A DNA stretch of 64,000 nucleotides from Brugia malayi (lineage: Eukaryota; Nematoda; Chromadorea; Rhabditida; Onchocercidae), in the NCBI RefSeq assembly GCF_000002995.4, contig NW_025062475.1:9924187-9988186 (forward strand), given 5' to 3'. Shown here piece after piece: positions 23,151-35,366 of the stretch (position 1 is the first letter of the stretch; each line of letters starts with the position of its first letter). A program made the position numbers and the translations under genes. The notes beneath the pieces were generated by a model. That model was not told where the DNA came from. It ran no database searches and saw nothing but the letters and a program-made list of their open reading frames with translations.

Positions 23151-26100
23151 CTATGATGGTTCATTATTTCTGGATCCATCCCATTCAAAATATTTACACT
23201 TCTCAGGATTATCCCGACCTTTCGAGCATGCCCAGAAAGCACGACCATGATTTGGGCCCTAAAAAATAAGCAAATTTTTTACACACCAACTACATGGACT
23301 GAAATATTAGAGTGATTCATTCTCGATTTCATTATCCGGCATTGAAATGCGACCGTCATGATTGGAAATATCATTCCTAAACTGGGAATACTTTTTACTT
23401 CATAGTTTACCTAGAAGCAGTAAGTAATTTTATTGAATTACTGATCCCATTATTAAAATTCTAGAAATTACCTCCTTCTTAACGATCAGACGTTTAGCTG
23501 CTAGTCCACAAGAACACTGTCGTTTCTGTACAGATCTAACTCGTTCTCTACCGCGACAAACACCTGCACTGGTGATTGCCTTTGTTCGACCTCGTGTTCC
23601 GCTATTTGAATGCAATATAGAGAGGGCTAAATGAAATTTAGAAGTTCCCTCAATATTCCATTAAGTTTCATAATTTAAAGTATAGCATCAACACTACATA
23701 AAACACGTTCATGGCTTCTAATAAATTCACTACAACTTGGGACATATATAGGAATAAATAGCTGCGCATATGTAGAAATAAATCCATTTAAAAGTACCAG
23801 TTAATCTACTACAAAATTTTCTGATTATTCTAATATAGTAAAAATCAAAATTAAATGTTTTTAAGATTAAGCGAAACACAATTTTAATAAAAGAAAAATT
23901 TCCGGAAAGTTACAAGCGAAATGAAAAAATACATGAAAGAAGTTCAATGTCACTAGCATTGGTTGTTGCCAGTTGTTCCTCATTAACAACCGTCCTCGAA
24001 ATTGATCGGCTAGCGCCACGGCCTCCGGCTTTGCTATTTTTTCCACGCCTTGTGGAAGAACTATTTCTTGGTGTTAAAGGAGCACGACTAGTTACTACAC
24101 GCATGTTATTGGGTAATTCTGGGTTATTGCTTTGCTGTATCGTTGTTTCGGGTAGATTTTCACGCTGATTCAAATACTGGCGCAAAGCATTTGATAACAT
24201 TTCAACTTTGTCTTCCGCTTGTTCAAATATTTCTCGATATCTAGCGATCTGTTCTTTCAACACATCATCTCTATTTCTGAAAAACGTGTCCTACAAACCG
24301 ACAAATTTCAAAATATGAAAGAAAGAAAGATAAGCAGCAACATCTTCTTCTCCCACTTTTAATTTAATCAAAATCTTCCAATAATTTAAAGTTAAAAGGA
24401 CAAATGGCTCCAATCAGTAAGCTAATTCTAGCAATAACCTTTCGAAGACTATTAAAATTAAAGTGCTCAAGAAGAATACAAATTGAAAGGAAAAAAAACC
24501 TTTGTCCAAGACAAATAAGTTTCAGTTGAGACTCTAAGTCAGCACGCATATGTGGCTTACTCATTGCATAGCCCATCTGATCATATCCATCAACAAGTGC
24601 TAATCCAATATAGCCCGGAATAAAACGTCCATCGTTGTTCAGTGCAGCATACTGACGTGTTTTAATTGTTTCAATGTGTTCCGCATGAGTTGCATCTGTC
24701 CCAATACCGTATTTATCCATCAATGCAATTAAATCAGCTACAATAAGAAAGAGTTCATTCCACTAGTAGTGAATCATTTTTAAGATTTTTCTTCTCTTTT
24801 TGTAAAATTTATGCGTCATGGAAATTTTAAAATCTTTTATAATAATACCTTCATTAAGTAATTGAGGTGGTTGCGTTTGTCCTTCAGTTATTTGCAATTG
24901 ATAGCTAGTAATTAATTCATTTTCGCGATAAGAAGGTAAAATTTTATCACTCCATTTGTCATATTTATAAACATTAAGATATCCATAATCCTCAACTATA
25001 AGCCCTGATGTCGTGAAATTTTCGTTGCCCACACGAACCTAAATTGAAGGAAAAATTTAAGAAATTTAAAAGTATAATGAAATAAAGCTTACTGTGTAAT
25101 AGTTCAGTTTACCTGAACTTTAGTTTCTTGTCCTTTTGCGTCAACAGAAAGACAAGCGAGAAAATGTCGCACGATGAATTCGTATAGAGACCATTCCAAG
25201 CCAATCAATTCATTTGCTGTAGCAAATTTTAATGGATGAATCGGAGGATGTGCTTCATCAGTTTTCGAACCATTTCTCGGATTTGGTCCACGTACTGCGA
25301 TCTCAAAAGTGTAGCATATAAATGCATCCTTATAATTAAAGCATTTTTCTGTTGTGTGCTGAAAATGAAGTATGCATGGGAGAGCCTTCTAGAATGTAGG
25401 TGTGTGTAATAGTGTGGTGATTACAGTGAACGAGAATATTCGTTATCAATATAATAATGATTTTGAAGAATATAGATCTATTTTGTGTCTTCTTTAAATC
25501 TCTTTGGGACATCTATTGCAATTTTTCAATCGTCTAAAATCTAGAACTAACCTCCTGCGCAAAGTCTCCCCATTCACCGCTTACTGTTTGTTGCTGTACG
25601 TAAATGTTCAAATTCATATCTTTCGGAAACTTATTTGTTTCTGTACGTGGATATGATATATATCCTAAAAGGAAAACTTTTAAATTGAAGCGCAGATAAA
25701 AACGTAACGCTTCAGCAAATTAAGATAATGTAAAGAAACGAAAATGTGAAGAAAAAATGATTTGATTCCTCAAAAAGCAAATAAACTAATAAACACCTTT
25801 ATTATATAATCTCTCGGCCACAACCATTGTCTCTTTGGCGCTGAATTTTAATTTCCTAACAGCTAATTTCTCAAGTTCAACTGTATCGAGAGCAACAGGC
25901 CTCCATTTACTCTTCGGCTTTGTTATTACCGACAAAACTCGAGCTTCTCCTGCTTCTTCACAATCGTCTAGAAGTACCTAAACATCATACACCGTTGAGC
26001 TGTATAAATTAGTTTCAATCTTTATGCTCCAAAAAAAAGAAAAAAAAAATGAAGACAAGTCTGATTATTAAAATAAAACACAGTTTCCACTGCTGACATC

Positions 26101-27683
26101 AATTACAAAATGCAGTGAGATTTCCCACTTACCTGGACAATGTTATGATCAAAAAGCCTTTGACGATCCCAAAAAAATTCAACTAGAATGTCGTCTCGCA
26201 TATGTTTCATGGAAATTTTCCAGAATGTTTCCGAAATGAATTCTTTGATGGCTTTGTAACGCTCCACAATGAATCCCAATGTTGGAAATTGACATGAACC
26301 ATAACTGACAATGTTTTTATCTCGAAATATGCTGGTGAAATTATTCCTGGAACTTATCAAAGTTAGAATATTTAGATATAATCACTAGTAGCCAAATGCA
26401 ACTGAAACAAAAAAGAGACCTTAAATGAAGTGTTTGCAGGCGCGTAAATGCTGCACCAATTCGTAAGTCCAATTCTGAACTGAAATTTTTTCTGATAAAG
26501 AGAAATTCATTAGAAATATTTACAAATCCTAGTGAAGAAAAAGAAAATTGAGTAAATCTGTTAGTAATCATGAAGAAATTTATATCTGAAACAAATTACA
26601 AATAGCGAACCGACATTCAACAGCATCCACCAATCGTTGATCTATTCTAACCAAATTATTCAGTGCACGATTAACAGCTGCACTTGTAATTTCAGAAAAT
26701 CGAGCTCGATAGACGTCTAAATTACGATTAACCTGAGTGCATACAGAAACCACTTCAGCTCCTATAGCTTCACCTTCTCGATCACAATCGGTCCATATGA
26801 CAAGTAACTGGAGTAATCAAAATAATTAATATCAAATATTTAGGAGTAGTTAACCGCTAAATATCTTTACATTTCCTAAAACAGTACTCAACTTTTTTAA
26901 TTCGAAATTATTTACAGCCAGACAATTCAGAATGTAATCGACGAGGAATACCAAAAAAGAACACTGCTAACAGTAAATAATACATTTAAAACTTACATCA
27001 GATTTTTGTATCTCTTCTATTAATGTAGCCCTGACATCTTCCATTCCCGGGATAGTACTTTTCTGGACATTTACATCGAATAGCACTTTTATTGGAGTCT
27101 CAGTCCAATTTTTGAAGGATGATGGGAAGTCATGCTGAAGCAAATGGCCAGAAACACTTGTCATCGCAACATGACAACCTGGGTTTTCTGAAGTAATTTG
27201 TATATTATAATATATAATATTCATTTGATATTTACTTTCTCTCAATTTCTTTCATCCATTTTGTTAAAAAGAAATTCCAAGGCATTTGTTTCCCTATAAT
27301 TGTTGTTTTTTTCGTTTGTTTTTCTTTCGTATTTTTTTTAAAATGTCCATATAATTCCATTTCTCCATGGCAACTAGGAACGAAGAAAAAAACGAGACCT
27401 AAATATAAATATTGAAATTTATCATTATACAACCATATGTCAACATAATAATCAAAATAATGTCATACATCAATGATATGGTGTAACAAAGACACGAAAA
27501 ATATAAATTGATTGTAAAACATAAATTGATCGAAAAAAAAAACTTACGGCCTACATTTGCAGTAAACTGATAAATTTTATTGAAACGACTACGACCATCA
27601 CGTCGTGTTGAAGTACCACGTGATAATATCGCCGCAATGCTCTTGGCTGCATCATTTTTTTCGGCTACAAATAAAGCACGCAT
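23151..27683 (-). CDS. top3a: DNA topoisomerase III (TOP3A type)
   Basis: Thirteen exons, complement(join(23151..23258,23472..23626,23933..24276,24500..24737,24849..25038,25113..25301,25552..25664,25797..25977,26133..26346,26420..26479,26611..26807,26997..27178,27548..27683)), encode 768 residues. The type IA enzyme nicks and passes single strands and works with a BLM-like helicase to resolve recombination intermediates. The Toprim domain begins ALFVAEKNDAAKSIAAIL and has TDCDREGEAIG. ELDLRIGAAFTR, YGSCQFPTLGF and the active-site segment GYISYPRTETN follow, with the catalytic Tyr near residue 328. AHPPIHP and GIGTDATHAEHIETIKTRQ come later. A basic linker precedes one C-terminal GRF zinc finger, with CSCG then GPNHGRAFWACS. 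A TTTCAG 14 nt before the ATG suggests trans-splicing. The exon at 23933-24276 was placed at a TTTTTCAG acceptor because the nearer alternative breaks the frame. Confidence 0.97.
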
Positions 27684-28497
27684 AGATATATTCAATCTGA
27701 AATTTATTAAAAAAGAAAGAAATTCATGAAAAAACATATATTATTGTTAAAATTATACTAGGCTACCCAACGAAATCTAACACTTTACAAATATTATTAA
27801 AATCTAAAAAAAAAAATCCTTATAATGTTGTGCCAAACTCTAATGTACCTGTCAATATTCCCGATTCTCTTGCCTTTTTCATAAATTACCATATCCTACA
27901 ACTACCGGTTAGCTTGCTACTCAGTTATTTTTATACAATATTACTTCATGTAAACATATTGTTTCACGGTTGCTACGGATGAACATCACTCTTTTGCAAA
28001 GAAAAATTGATCACTGAAAGTTTAAATCGCTCCGTGTTTTTCAAATCTATCCCAACATCAGCTACTGCTCTCGCATATAGCTCCATATAATCAATCATAA
28101 ATTGCATATATAATATATTCAATAAAAGCAGTTATTTCTTCGTGCATGTTCCAAACAATGGCAATTTTCATCTCTTTAAAAACAAAAATAAAAATAATTG
28201 TACCCGCATTAAAGATAGAAAAGAAAAAACACAGGAATAAGAAATTAATAAAGAAACAAGGTAAAGAATTATGATAAAAATAAACAGTAAAATGACAAGA
28301 TAAAATTGAAATACATGAGAGAATTATTTAATAAAAACAATTGTTAAGTTTCATATTGACGTAATAAATTGTGTATACAAAGATCACTTGTATATAACAA
28401 AATACTAAATACGATGGAATACAAATAATTAACTTTGTTTGATCTAGTTGATCTGGAAAAATATGATTTTAATAGTTCTGTTTTGCTAGCTTTTCTT
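27684..28497. other. Intergenic region between the zinc-finger gene and topoisomerase III
   Basis: This 814-bp AT-rich spacer separates two minus-strand genes. It contains the probable trans-splice acceptor at 27697-27698 and no exon that I can support. Confidence 0.5.
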
Positions 28498-31400
28498 TTA
28501 CTTTAATCTGCATGATAAGAAATTATTCAATTCAAACAAATCTTTAAATAAATGGTAACTTTAAAAGTAATTCAAAGCACAACTTACCGTAAACGATCGC
28601 TGCCGTTTGATAACTGAAAAGAATAGTCATTACAAGACAATAATTATTAATTTGCAATACCTCAAAGGTGCCATTGCAAAAAAAATCCGTCATTATGGAC
28701 AATCTTTTTATACAACACTAAATTTTTTAGAACCCTCCTCCATTTCAAGTAAAATTTACATTTTATTAAGTGCAGCTAAGTCTAATATGTCCATACTTAA
28801 CGGTACTTCATCAAAGCATTACGAAAATATTTTCAAAAAATCATTTCTATTATAAAACTTTTACATTTTCTCTACGTGTTTAATAATGATCGTAAAAAAA
28901 TCCGCTTGACAAAGCAATAAATCTGTTATTCATTACGATAAATGGATGCCTAATTTGTGTTTATCTAAGAAAATTCACCAACTTATTGACCCATTTTTTC
29001 TCCTCAAAAAAAAAAAAAAAAAATACTATAATCGATCTTATACTAGACACACAATTGATAAGCAACTGGTTAGATTAACATACCTTCCTGAAGAAAGAAT
29101 GAACAGTGACAATAATTTACCATTGGGAGACAAGTATAAGTACATTGGGAATGTGTCCCAAATACCTAGATAAAAAAGTACAGCTTGTCAAAATCACGAT
29201 ATATTAATATAATTTAATGTTTTTTCTTAGTGTAGAAATATTTTCTTGTTTCCTCTTTTGTCTCCGTCAACAATATCCAAATAATACTTTTATTTAAGCA
29301 TCTTTAAACTTATAAGTTCAACTTCTATCACTGAGCCACAAAGACAGGCAACTTTTCATCTTTTTGTCATTCATACAACTTACTTCGTATATACTCCGAC
29401 CATGAACAGGATCTTTGAGCAAGCAAACATTGCCGTTATCGGCTAGAGATACCGCTTCTAATACAATGCTTCCAAAGCATTGGGAAATCCTGCAAGAGAA
29501 AAAAGAAATGATATATTAAAGATCAAAACACTATCATCTTGTTAATGAGAACTGTACAATATGATTGTGTTGTTTTGAACTTCGACTATTTACTTCTTGC
29601 AGAATACAAACAAATGAGTTTATCCAACTTACGGTTCTAAAACATCCAAAAGAGGCTTTGAGTTTGAAGGATCACTTCGATATTCCATAGCTCCCTTCGC
29701 AATATATGAAGACATTTCGCGCATTATCAGCCGAATTCGTGATGCTTGTAATAGACGATTCGTTTCATTGTTTAATTTACTCAAACCATCCATGCAAAGG
29801 AACTGCCAAACAAAAATGCTCCTTCTGAATCATTCAAAACAAAAAGCTACTTAGAAAGCAAGGATAAAAAACTGTAATTTATTGATTAAAAGTTAGGATA
29901 TATGTTTTTAAACAAAAAAAAAAAGATAATTTCTGTACTGAAGCCGATGCATTCTATAATATGAAGTAAGTTTGGGAAATCAAGCATTAATATCATAATA
30001 TTTTGTTGGGCTTCAACTTCTTAAGGAAAATAAAGTGTCAAATTCTAAGGAATTACATTTTATTGAAATAAGTAAACATACAGACATATACAAACTGAGC
30101 ATAAACTATAAACTTCTGACTGAGCAATTTCAAGACCTATAGATCTATAAAGTAAGCAAAGGAAGAACGGGCATATCAACTGATTGTCTGTTATCATCAC
30201 GGCCTTGCATTTCATCATTCGTTTTCTCTTCCACCTATAACAGGGTATTACTTTTTTCAATCAACACGGATAATAAATTCAAAATACGGATAACAACAGT
30301 GATCATAGGTGTCGCTATCTCTCTAATTCCCTAAGGTATTACTTTTTTTCAAGTCAACATTATTATCAACCTTCAAAAGATTATTTATTCTCATTCTTTA
30401 AGTAAAAATAATAGTTTATTTCACAATTCTCATTCATTCTATAACAGCGTGAAGTGTTCATATGTTCAAAATATCTTGAAGTCGGAACTTACCACATTTT
30501 TATTTTCTATTTCTACCGGAGAGATAACATAATGGTGGTCTATTTTTTCACTTTCTTCAACGGTACCCATTTCAATATCATCAGTGGTAACGATAAACTC
30601 ATCTTTCCTATATCGTGATCTTCGTTCTCGTGGTCCTTAATGAAGGATATTTCAAAAGAAATTATCTTGTTAATTCTCGTTAATCTATTAATGTTATTTA
30701 GAATAAATAACCTAATAAAAGCAAAAATATTCCTTATTCCATTCTATCCACTTGGTTTGATTTTTTGCTCCTACATTATTCATGCTAGATAGTGTACAGT
30801 GTTCTACTAATGAAACAAAAGAATTCTCAAATAACATTCTTCAGTTCCTGTCAGAAGTTAAAAGGAACTTTTCCGGGAAAATCATACCTCGCCTTTCTCC
30901 TTCTCTAACATGATTGTTAGTAATATGACGGTCAAGATTACGTTTAGTAATGCAGCAATATGAACATTTTGGACATGAATACGGCTTTTCACCTGTGTGT
31001 GCTCTGAAAAAATAATCATGAACAAATAAATTTACAGCTTGACAGTAAGTGAAGTATTTTCTCAAATATTCAGCTTTATAAAAAAGTCACAGTGATCAAC
31101 AGTAATAAAAATCAGTATTTCTTTTTCAAATTTAAGCAACCCTTCAAGACTTTCTTGCCTGATGTGAACTTTCAACGCAGATGTTGTTCGGAATCGTTTT
31201 TGACAGTATGTACAAATAAAAGGCAATTCACCAGTATGTATCCGATAATGGGTACCAAAATTATGCCTATAAAGTATCAGACCACATGCAGGACATTCCA
31301 TTTTCGTCCGATAAATATCATCATTGTTAGTATTCGCTAGTGCCCCAATTATTTTCCTTTTAGAATTGGTTGCATTAGAACCAAGAGCACCTAAATCGAT

Positions 31401-32585
31401 TTATTTATTTTTTTCCACGGAATTTAGTTCCACGAATTTGTCATCTCTAAACCAGAAATAATCCCCACGTTATATAATCAAATCGACTGAAAACACTCTA
31501 ATGGTTCTCGAAAGAAATTGACAGAAATTGAGAAATGGATAGACTGCGCAGAAAGCATTTTTATATTTCATGGAATTTTAAGAAAGTGAAACCTTGCGAC
31601 CCATAATAGTAGCCATCGTTTCCACTAATAACTCCATTGCCTTCTCGCCCACACTTTCTTTCAATCGATATATAAATTTTCAGTCCACTAGGACTTTCTA
31701 ATATTCGCGCATTTTCTAACTCAAAAGGTATTTTCTGGAGCCTGAAATAAATGATTTTGTTTGTCCAACTATCCCATGAAATGCTGAAATTGACTTGTGA
31801 AATACTTAAAACTATTTCTAAAAAACTTCACTCTGCAACAGTTATGTATGTAAACCTTTCGGAAGATGACCAATATCGTTGCTCCAAGTGTGACGTAGAA
31901 ACGAATGAAAGAGGTACTGCTTTTGTCGTTCCTGTCGGTACTGTTACCTGTGTCTTTTTAAATCGCGAACATTCTACTTTACATTTTGCTGAAAATGAAA
32001 GAGTTGTCAACCTTGAGGAGCTCGCTGAAGCATTCGTCTCGGGTATCAATATTGGTGGATCATCTCCCTGTAAACAAAAAAAAAAGAATTTGAAAAAAAA
32101 AAAATAGTTAATGGATTCATTAAAAAATACTTTGAAATTTAACTTGAAAAACTTATATCTGCCATAATCATTTAACCTGCAAACAAAGTTTTTATCTTAA
32201 ATATTCACCTCTATAAAAATTATTTGTGGACAGAAAGCCACTACTGTTAAGTCAAGATAAAATTACCACAGTTCTATTAATTTCTTCCTTTATTCCTAAA
32301 ACCCTTCACCTCTCCGTCTAAAGTCTTGCAGAACAAATATACCTTAGCCGTAATTCCGGCATGTGTAGTAGCATCGAAAACAGCAGTTGATTTTGTAAGC
32401 GATGGCATATTCGAAAACACATTGACCGCTTCATTTTCAAATGATTCAATAATGCATATTTCCGAATGTAAATATAATTCCTGCACCGTTTGAAATCGTT
32501 TATGACATTCAGTGCATAGCAGTGGATGACGAGAATTTCGAGTTTGAATGTGGGTAGATTCACATTGTTTACCCGATTCAGGCAT
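28498..32585 (-). CDS. C2H2 zinc-finger protein
   Basis: Eleven exons, complement(join(28498..28507,28588..28613,29384..29489,29633..29802,30181..30234,30493..30635,30888..31003,31159..31390,31593..31741,31856..32067,32343..32585)), give 486 residues. There are four fingers. The first is LLCTECHKRFQTVQELYLH, with its last ligand a Cys. The next three, around residues 215-300, are CPACGLILYRHNFGTHYRIH, CTYCQKRFRTTSALKVHIRAH, and CPKCSYCCITKRNL followed by DRH and NNH. The linkers HTGELPF and HTGEKPY are typical of DNA-binding fingers. An acidic segment and a helical C-terminal part (GLSKLNNETNRLLQASRI) follow; I do not recognise them. The intron inside finger 3 needs a GC donor (CAG|GCAAG). 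The last two exons are only 26 and 10 nt and are the least certain. The ATG sits directly after a TTTTTAAG acceptor. A nuclear transcription-factor role is inferred; the target is unknown. Confidence 0.85.
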
Positions 32586-33397
32586 CTTAAAAATAAAGAA
32601 GAAAATTCTCGAATTGACAGCTACAAAGACGATAGAGTCACACATAATGTTAACAATCATGCATATCTCTAGCTAGTATTAAATTTTTAAAAGTTTTATA
32701 ATAAATTCTGCAAGCGCTAAAACAATCTAATTGCAGTAATTAAATTCATGTATCTGCATTGCTTCAATAATTTCTCAAACACAGTATTGTCTCTACTTTT
32801 TAAACATTCTTTCCTTTACTCAATTTATGATCTGTAGTATTTAGAACGAATATTTCTGGAATCATTCACCAATGTACATATCAGTATATAATTTCCTTAT
32901 TACGTACATCAATCAGTTCATTCTTACATCTCTCACATACACGAATACAACTCAGACTCTGCGACAAAAACATGCAATGCTTATCTGAAAAATCGTTACA
33001 AGAAAACTCTGCTTCAACATCAGCAACAAACATTTCCATACATTACTTCAATTCAGCGCTAATCAAGTAGTGTAAGCATTGTATTATTTCGAATGGTTTA
33101 TCACCAATCCTCCATAAACATAAAACACTGAAAATTAGATTCATGAAACCGTTACACTTCCTTTTATCATATATGATACAAAATAATTTGTACAATTCTA
33201 AGTTTCGCACGAAACAAATGGCATAAATGCACAGCAAATATAAAACAATGCACGGCAAATAAGTTATTTAGCTAATACCGTCGTTAATACCTACTGTTTT
33301 ATCGCTCCAATAATATGCATAATAAATGGATAGTAATCCACAGAGCCTTTAAAACCAGTTCTTTAATTTAAATTAAATATATGAAGGTTTGAATACA
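32586..33397. other. Intergenic region between MED7 and the zinc-finger gene
   Basis: An 812-bp spacer between two minus-strand genes, with no convincing exon. It should contain the MED7 3' UTR and the 5' region of the zinc-finger gene. Confidence 0.5.
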
Positions 33398-35366
33398 TCA
33401 GTATTCCATTTGAACTCTACTTGTGGAAGGCGACAGTCTTCTTTCTAGATCTGCATCACCCATATTGTCTAACAATTCACAAAGCATAACATCTCTTCTC
33501 CAAGCTTCTCGTCTGGATACTGTCGTCTTCCTGGCTTCATCATAACTACTTCTCCGTTTACTAATTTCAGTTTCCACTGCACCAACTTGCTGTTCTATCG
33601 ACACACCAACATTCACATCCTAGAAATTTCAAAATCAAGGAAAATTTTCAAATCCAAGAAAGATAAAAACTTTGAACATGAGGATTTGAAAAGTGAATTG
33701 TTCACTGTAATCAGATAACTAATAACAGAATCATCATCAGCAAACTGTCAAAATTAAAAATAAAAAAACAATACCTCAACATTAAGCATCGGAGAGGCTG
33801 AAAGTACTGGAGGAACTTCATCGATTACCTGATTTAATGCCTCATGACCCATCGCTAAGTAAGTGCGAAAACGGCTTGTAACATCCTAAAAATTATGAAA
33901 CACAACATGTTAATTATGGAACCTGTTTTCGGAATAACTTCCAATATAAAGGAAATATACCTCAATAGTTTTAATCAATAATCTCATCATCGACTGCAAC
34001 GCATCTCGTGCCTGCACCGGCCGATATTCATTAATCAGATGATGCATATTGATAAAAAGAAGACGTAGGTTATTGATTTTCTCCAGACGTTCTGGATGAT
34101 TTGGACACCTTAAAAATAATATTACCATAAGTCAGATTAGACAGACACAAACCCTATATTGATTTCTTTTCCGTGATAACTATCGTTTTTAAGATAGTGT
34201 TCCGAAGACAATCTACAAAATCAACCTAGCAATAATAATACATAAACACTGTCATTTGCTCTATCTTGGCACTTCGAGAGAAAAAATACAAAGTGGAAAA
34301 ACGATGTAGCTGAAGTGACAAACTTAATTTATCACATCAAATTGTGCTTTATTAATTCTTATCCTTCTTTGTTTAATCAGATTAGCCCTTTTTTTCTTGT
34401 CTCTTCATTAACTGATTACAATAATCGTTTGCATAGGATGCTTGTTCCTGTTCAAAAAAATATTGCATCGCTAATGTCTCATGGACATGGAATCATAACT
34501 CAAAGTTCTAAAGGGCGGCTGATTTTTTCAGCTTTTCTTGGTTACTCTATCACTAATCTGATTCAGAATGAAAAATTTAGGAATAAAATTAGTGCCACTT
34601 GGAGCAATCAGAATCAAAGAAATTAAGTCATAGTGTAGTAGTCAGGCATCCGGATCGTTGTCCAACAACTTACCGTATTAGGATATCAAGAAGATCAAGG
34701 AAAGCAGCAACTGTACTTCTGTTCAACTTCTTTAACTCACTTCTCCAGTCACCATTACTCGAAAACAGTTGTTGCATTTTCTGCGACTGTAACGACCGGA
34801 TCATTTCCTGCAACATTAATTTCAGTAACATATAAAAAAGTTAATTTTGCCAGATGCCAAAAGAAAAGACTTCCAATTCAAAAAAAAATGATTTCCAATA
34901 TCAGTTCGTTTAAAAAAATTCTATTATAACAGGATATCGAAACTTTGAAAAAAAACCAAAAGATTGCAAAAATTGCACAGGTAATTTCACATTCTGAATC
35001 ATTTGAACAATAATAATTGGTTTAAAGGGAAGCATTTTCAATTCTCATAGAATACTTAAAGTAACTAAACGGAACAAAGAGTATAAGGACTTGTTTAATG
35101 GAAAGCAGAAAGTAACACTGGATGAACTAATCATATCATCTCAGTATTATTTCCTTTGAAAAACAAAAGTCATATTTCAAGTCCGCAGGAAAAAAGAAAA
35201 AATCGGAAACTTCTTCGAAATTATATTCTTCGCCAAAAACCGTAAATTCGGATGGTACAGGTGGTGGTGGCAATACATTCTTCTTCGCCACATTAGCGTC
35301 TGTATACTGACGAGCATATTCCGGTGGTTGAGGAAATGGACTTACACCAACCGGATGACTCGCCAT
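33398..35366 (-). CDS. med7: Mediator of RNA polymerase II transcription subunit 7
   Basis: Five exons, complement(join(33398..33619,33775..33885,33961..34108,34674..34807,35211..35366)), encode 256 residues. MED7 pairs with MED21 as a hinge in the middle module of Mediator, in the nucleus. The N-terminus has the family's Pro-rich start ([18 protein letters not shown], then LPPPPVP, then [12 protein letters not shown]). The conserved helical core contains [20 protein letters not shown], then [20 protein letters not shown] and RDALQSMM, closely matching animal MED7. The tail includes a Lys/Arg-rich helix ([20 protein letters not shown]) in place of the human acidic tail. The start codon is the ATG at 35366, next to [11 protein letters not shown]. 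It heads a minus-strand run with the zinc-finger gene and topoisomerase III. Confidence 0.96.

Noticed and set aside
23947..24168. Plus-strand frame
   Set aside because: It is antisense to the Ser/Arg-rich linker exon of topoisomerase III.
24277..24292. TTTGTAG acceptor as the start of topoisomerase III exon 11
   Set aside because: It breaks the frame; the TTTTTCAG acceptor at 24277-24278 restores it and fits the family length.
31751..32107. 118-codon plus-strand frame ending in poly-Lys
   Set aside because: It is antisense to two exons of the zinc-finger gene, whose phases agree on the minus strand.
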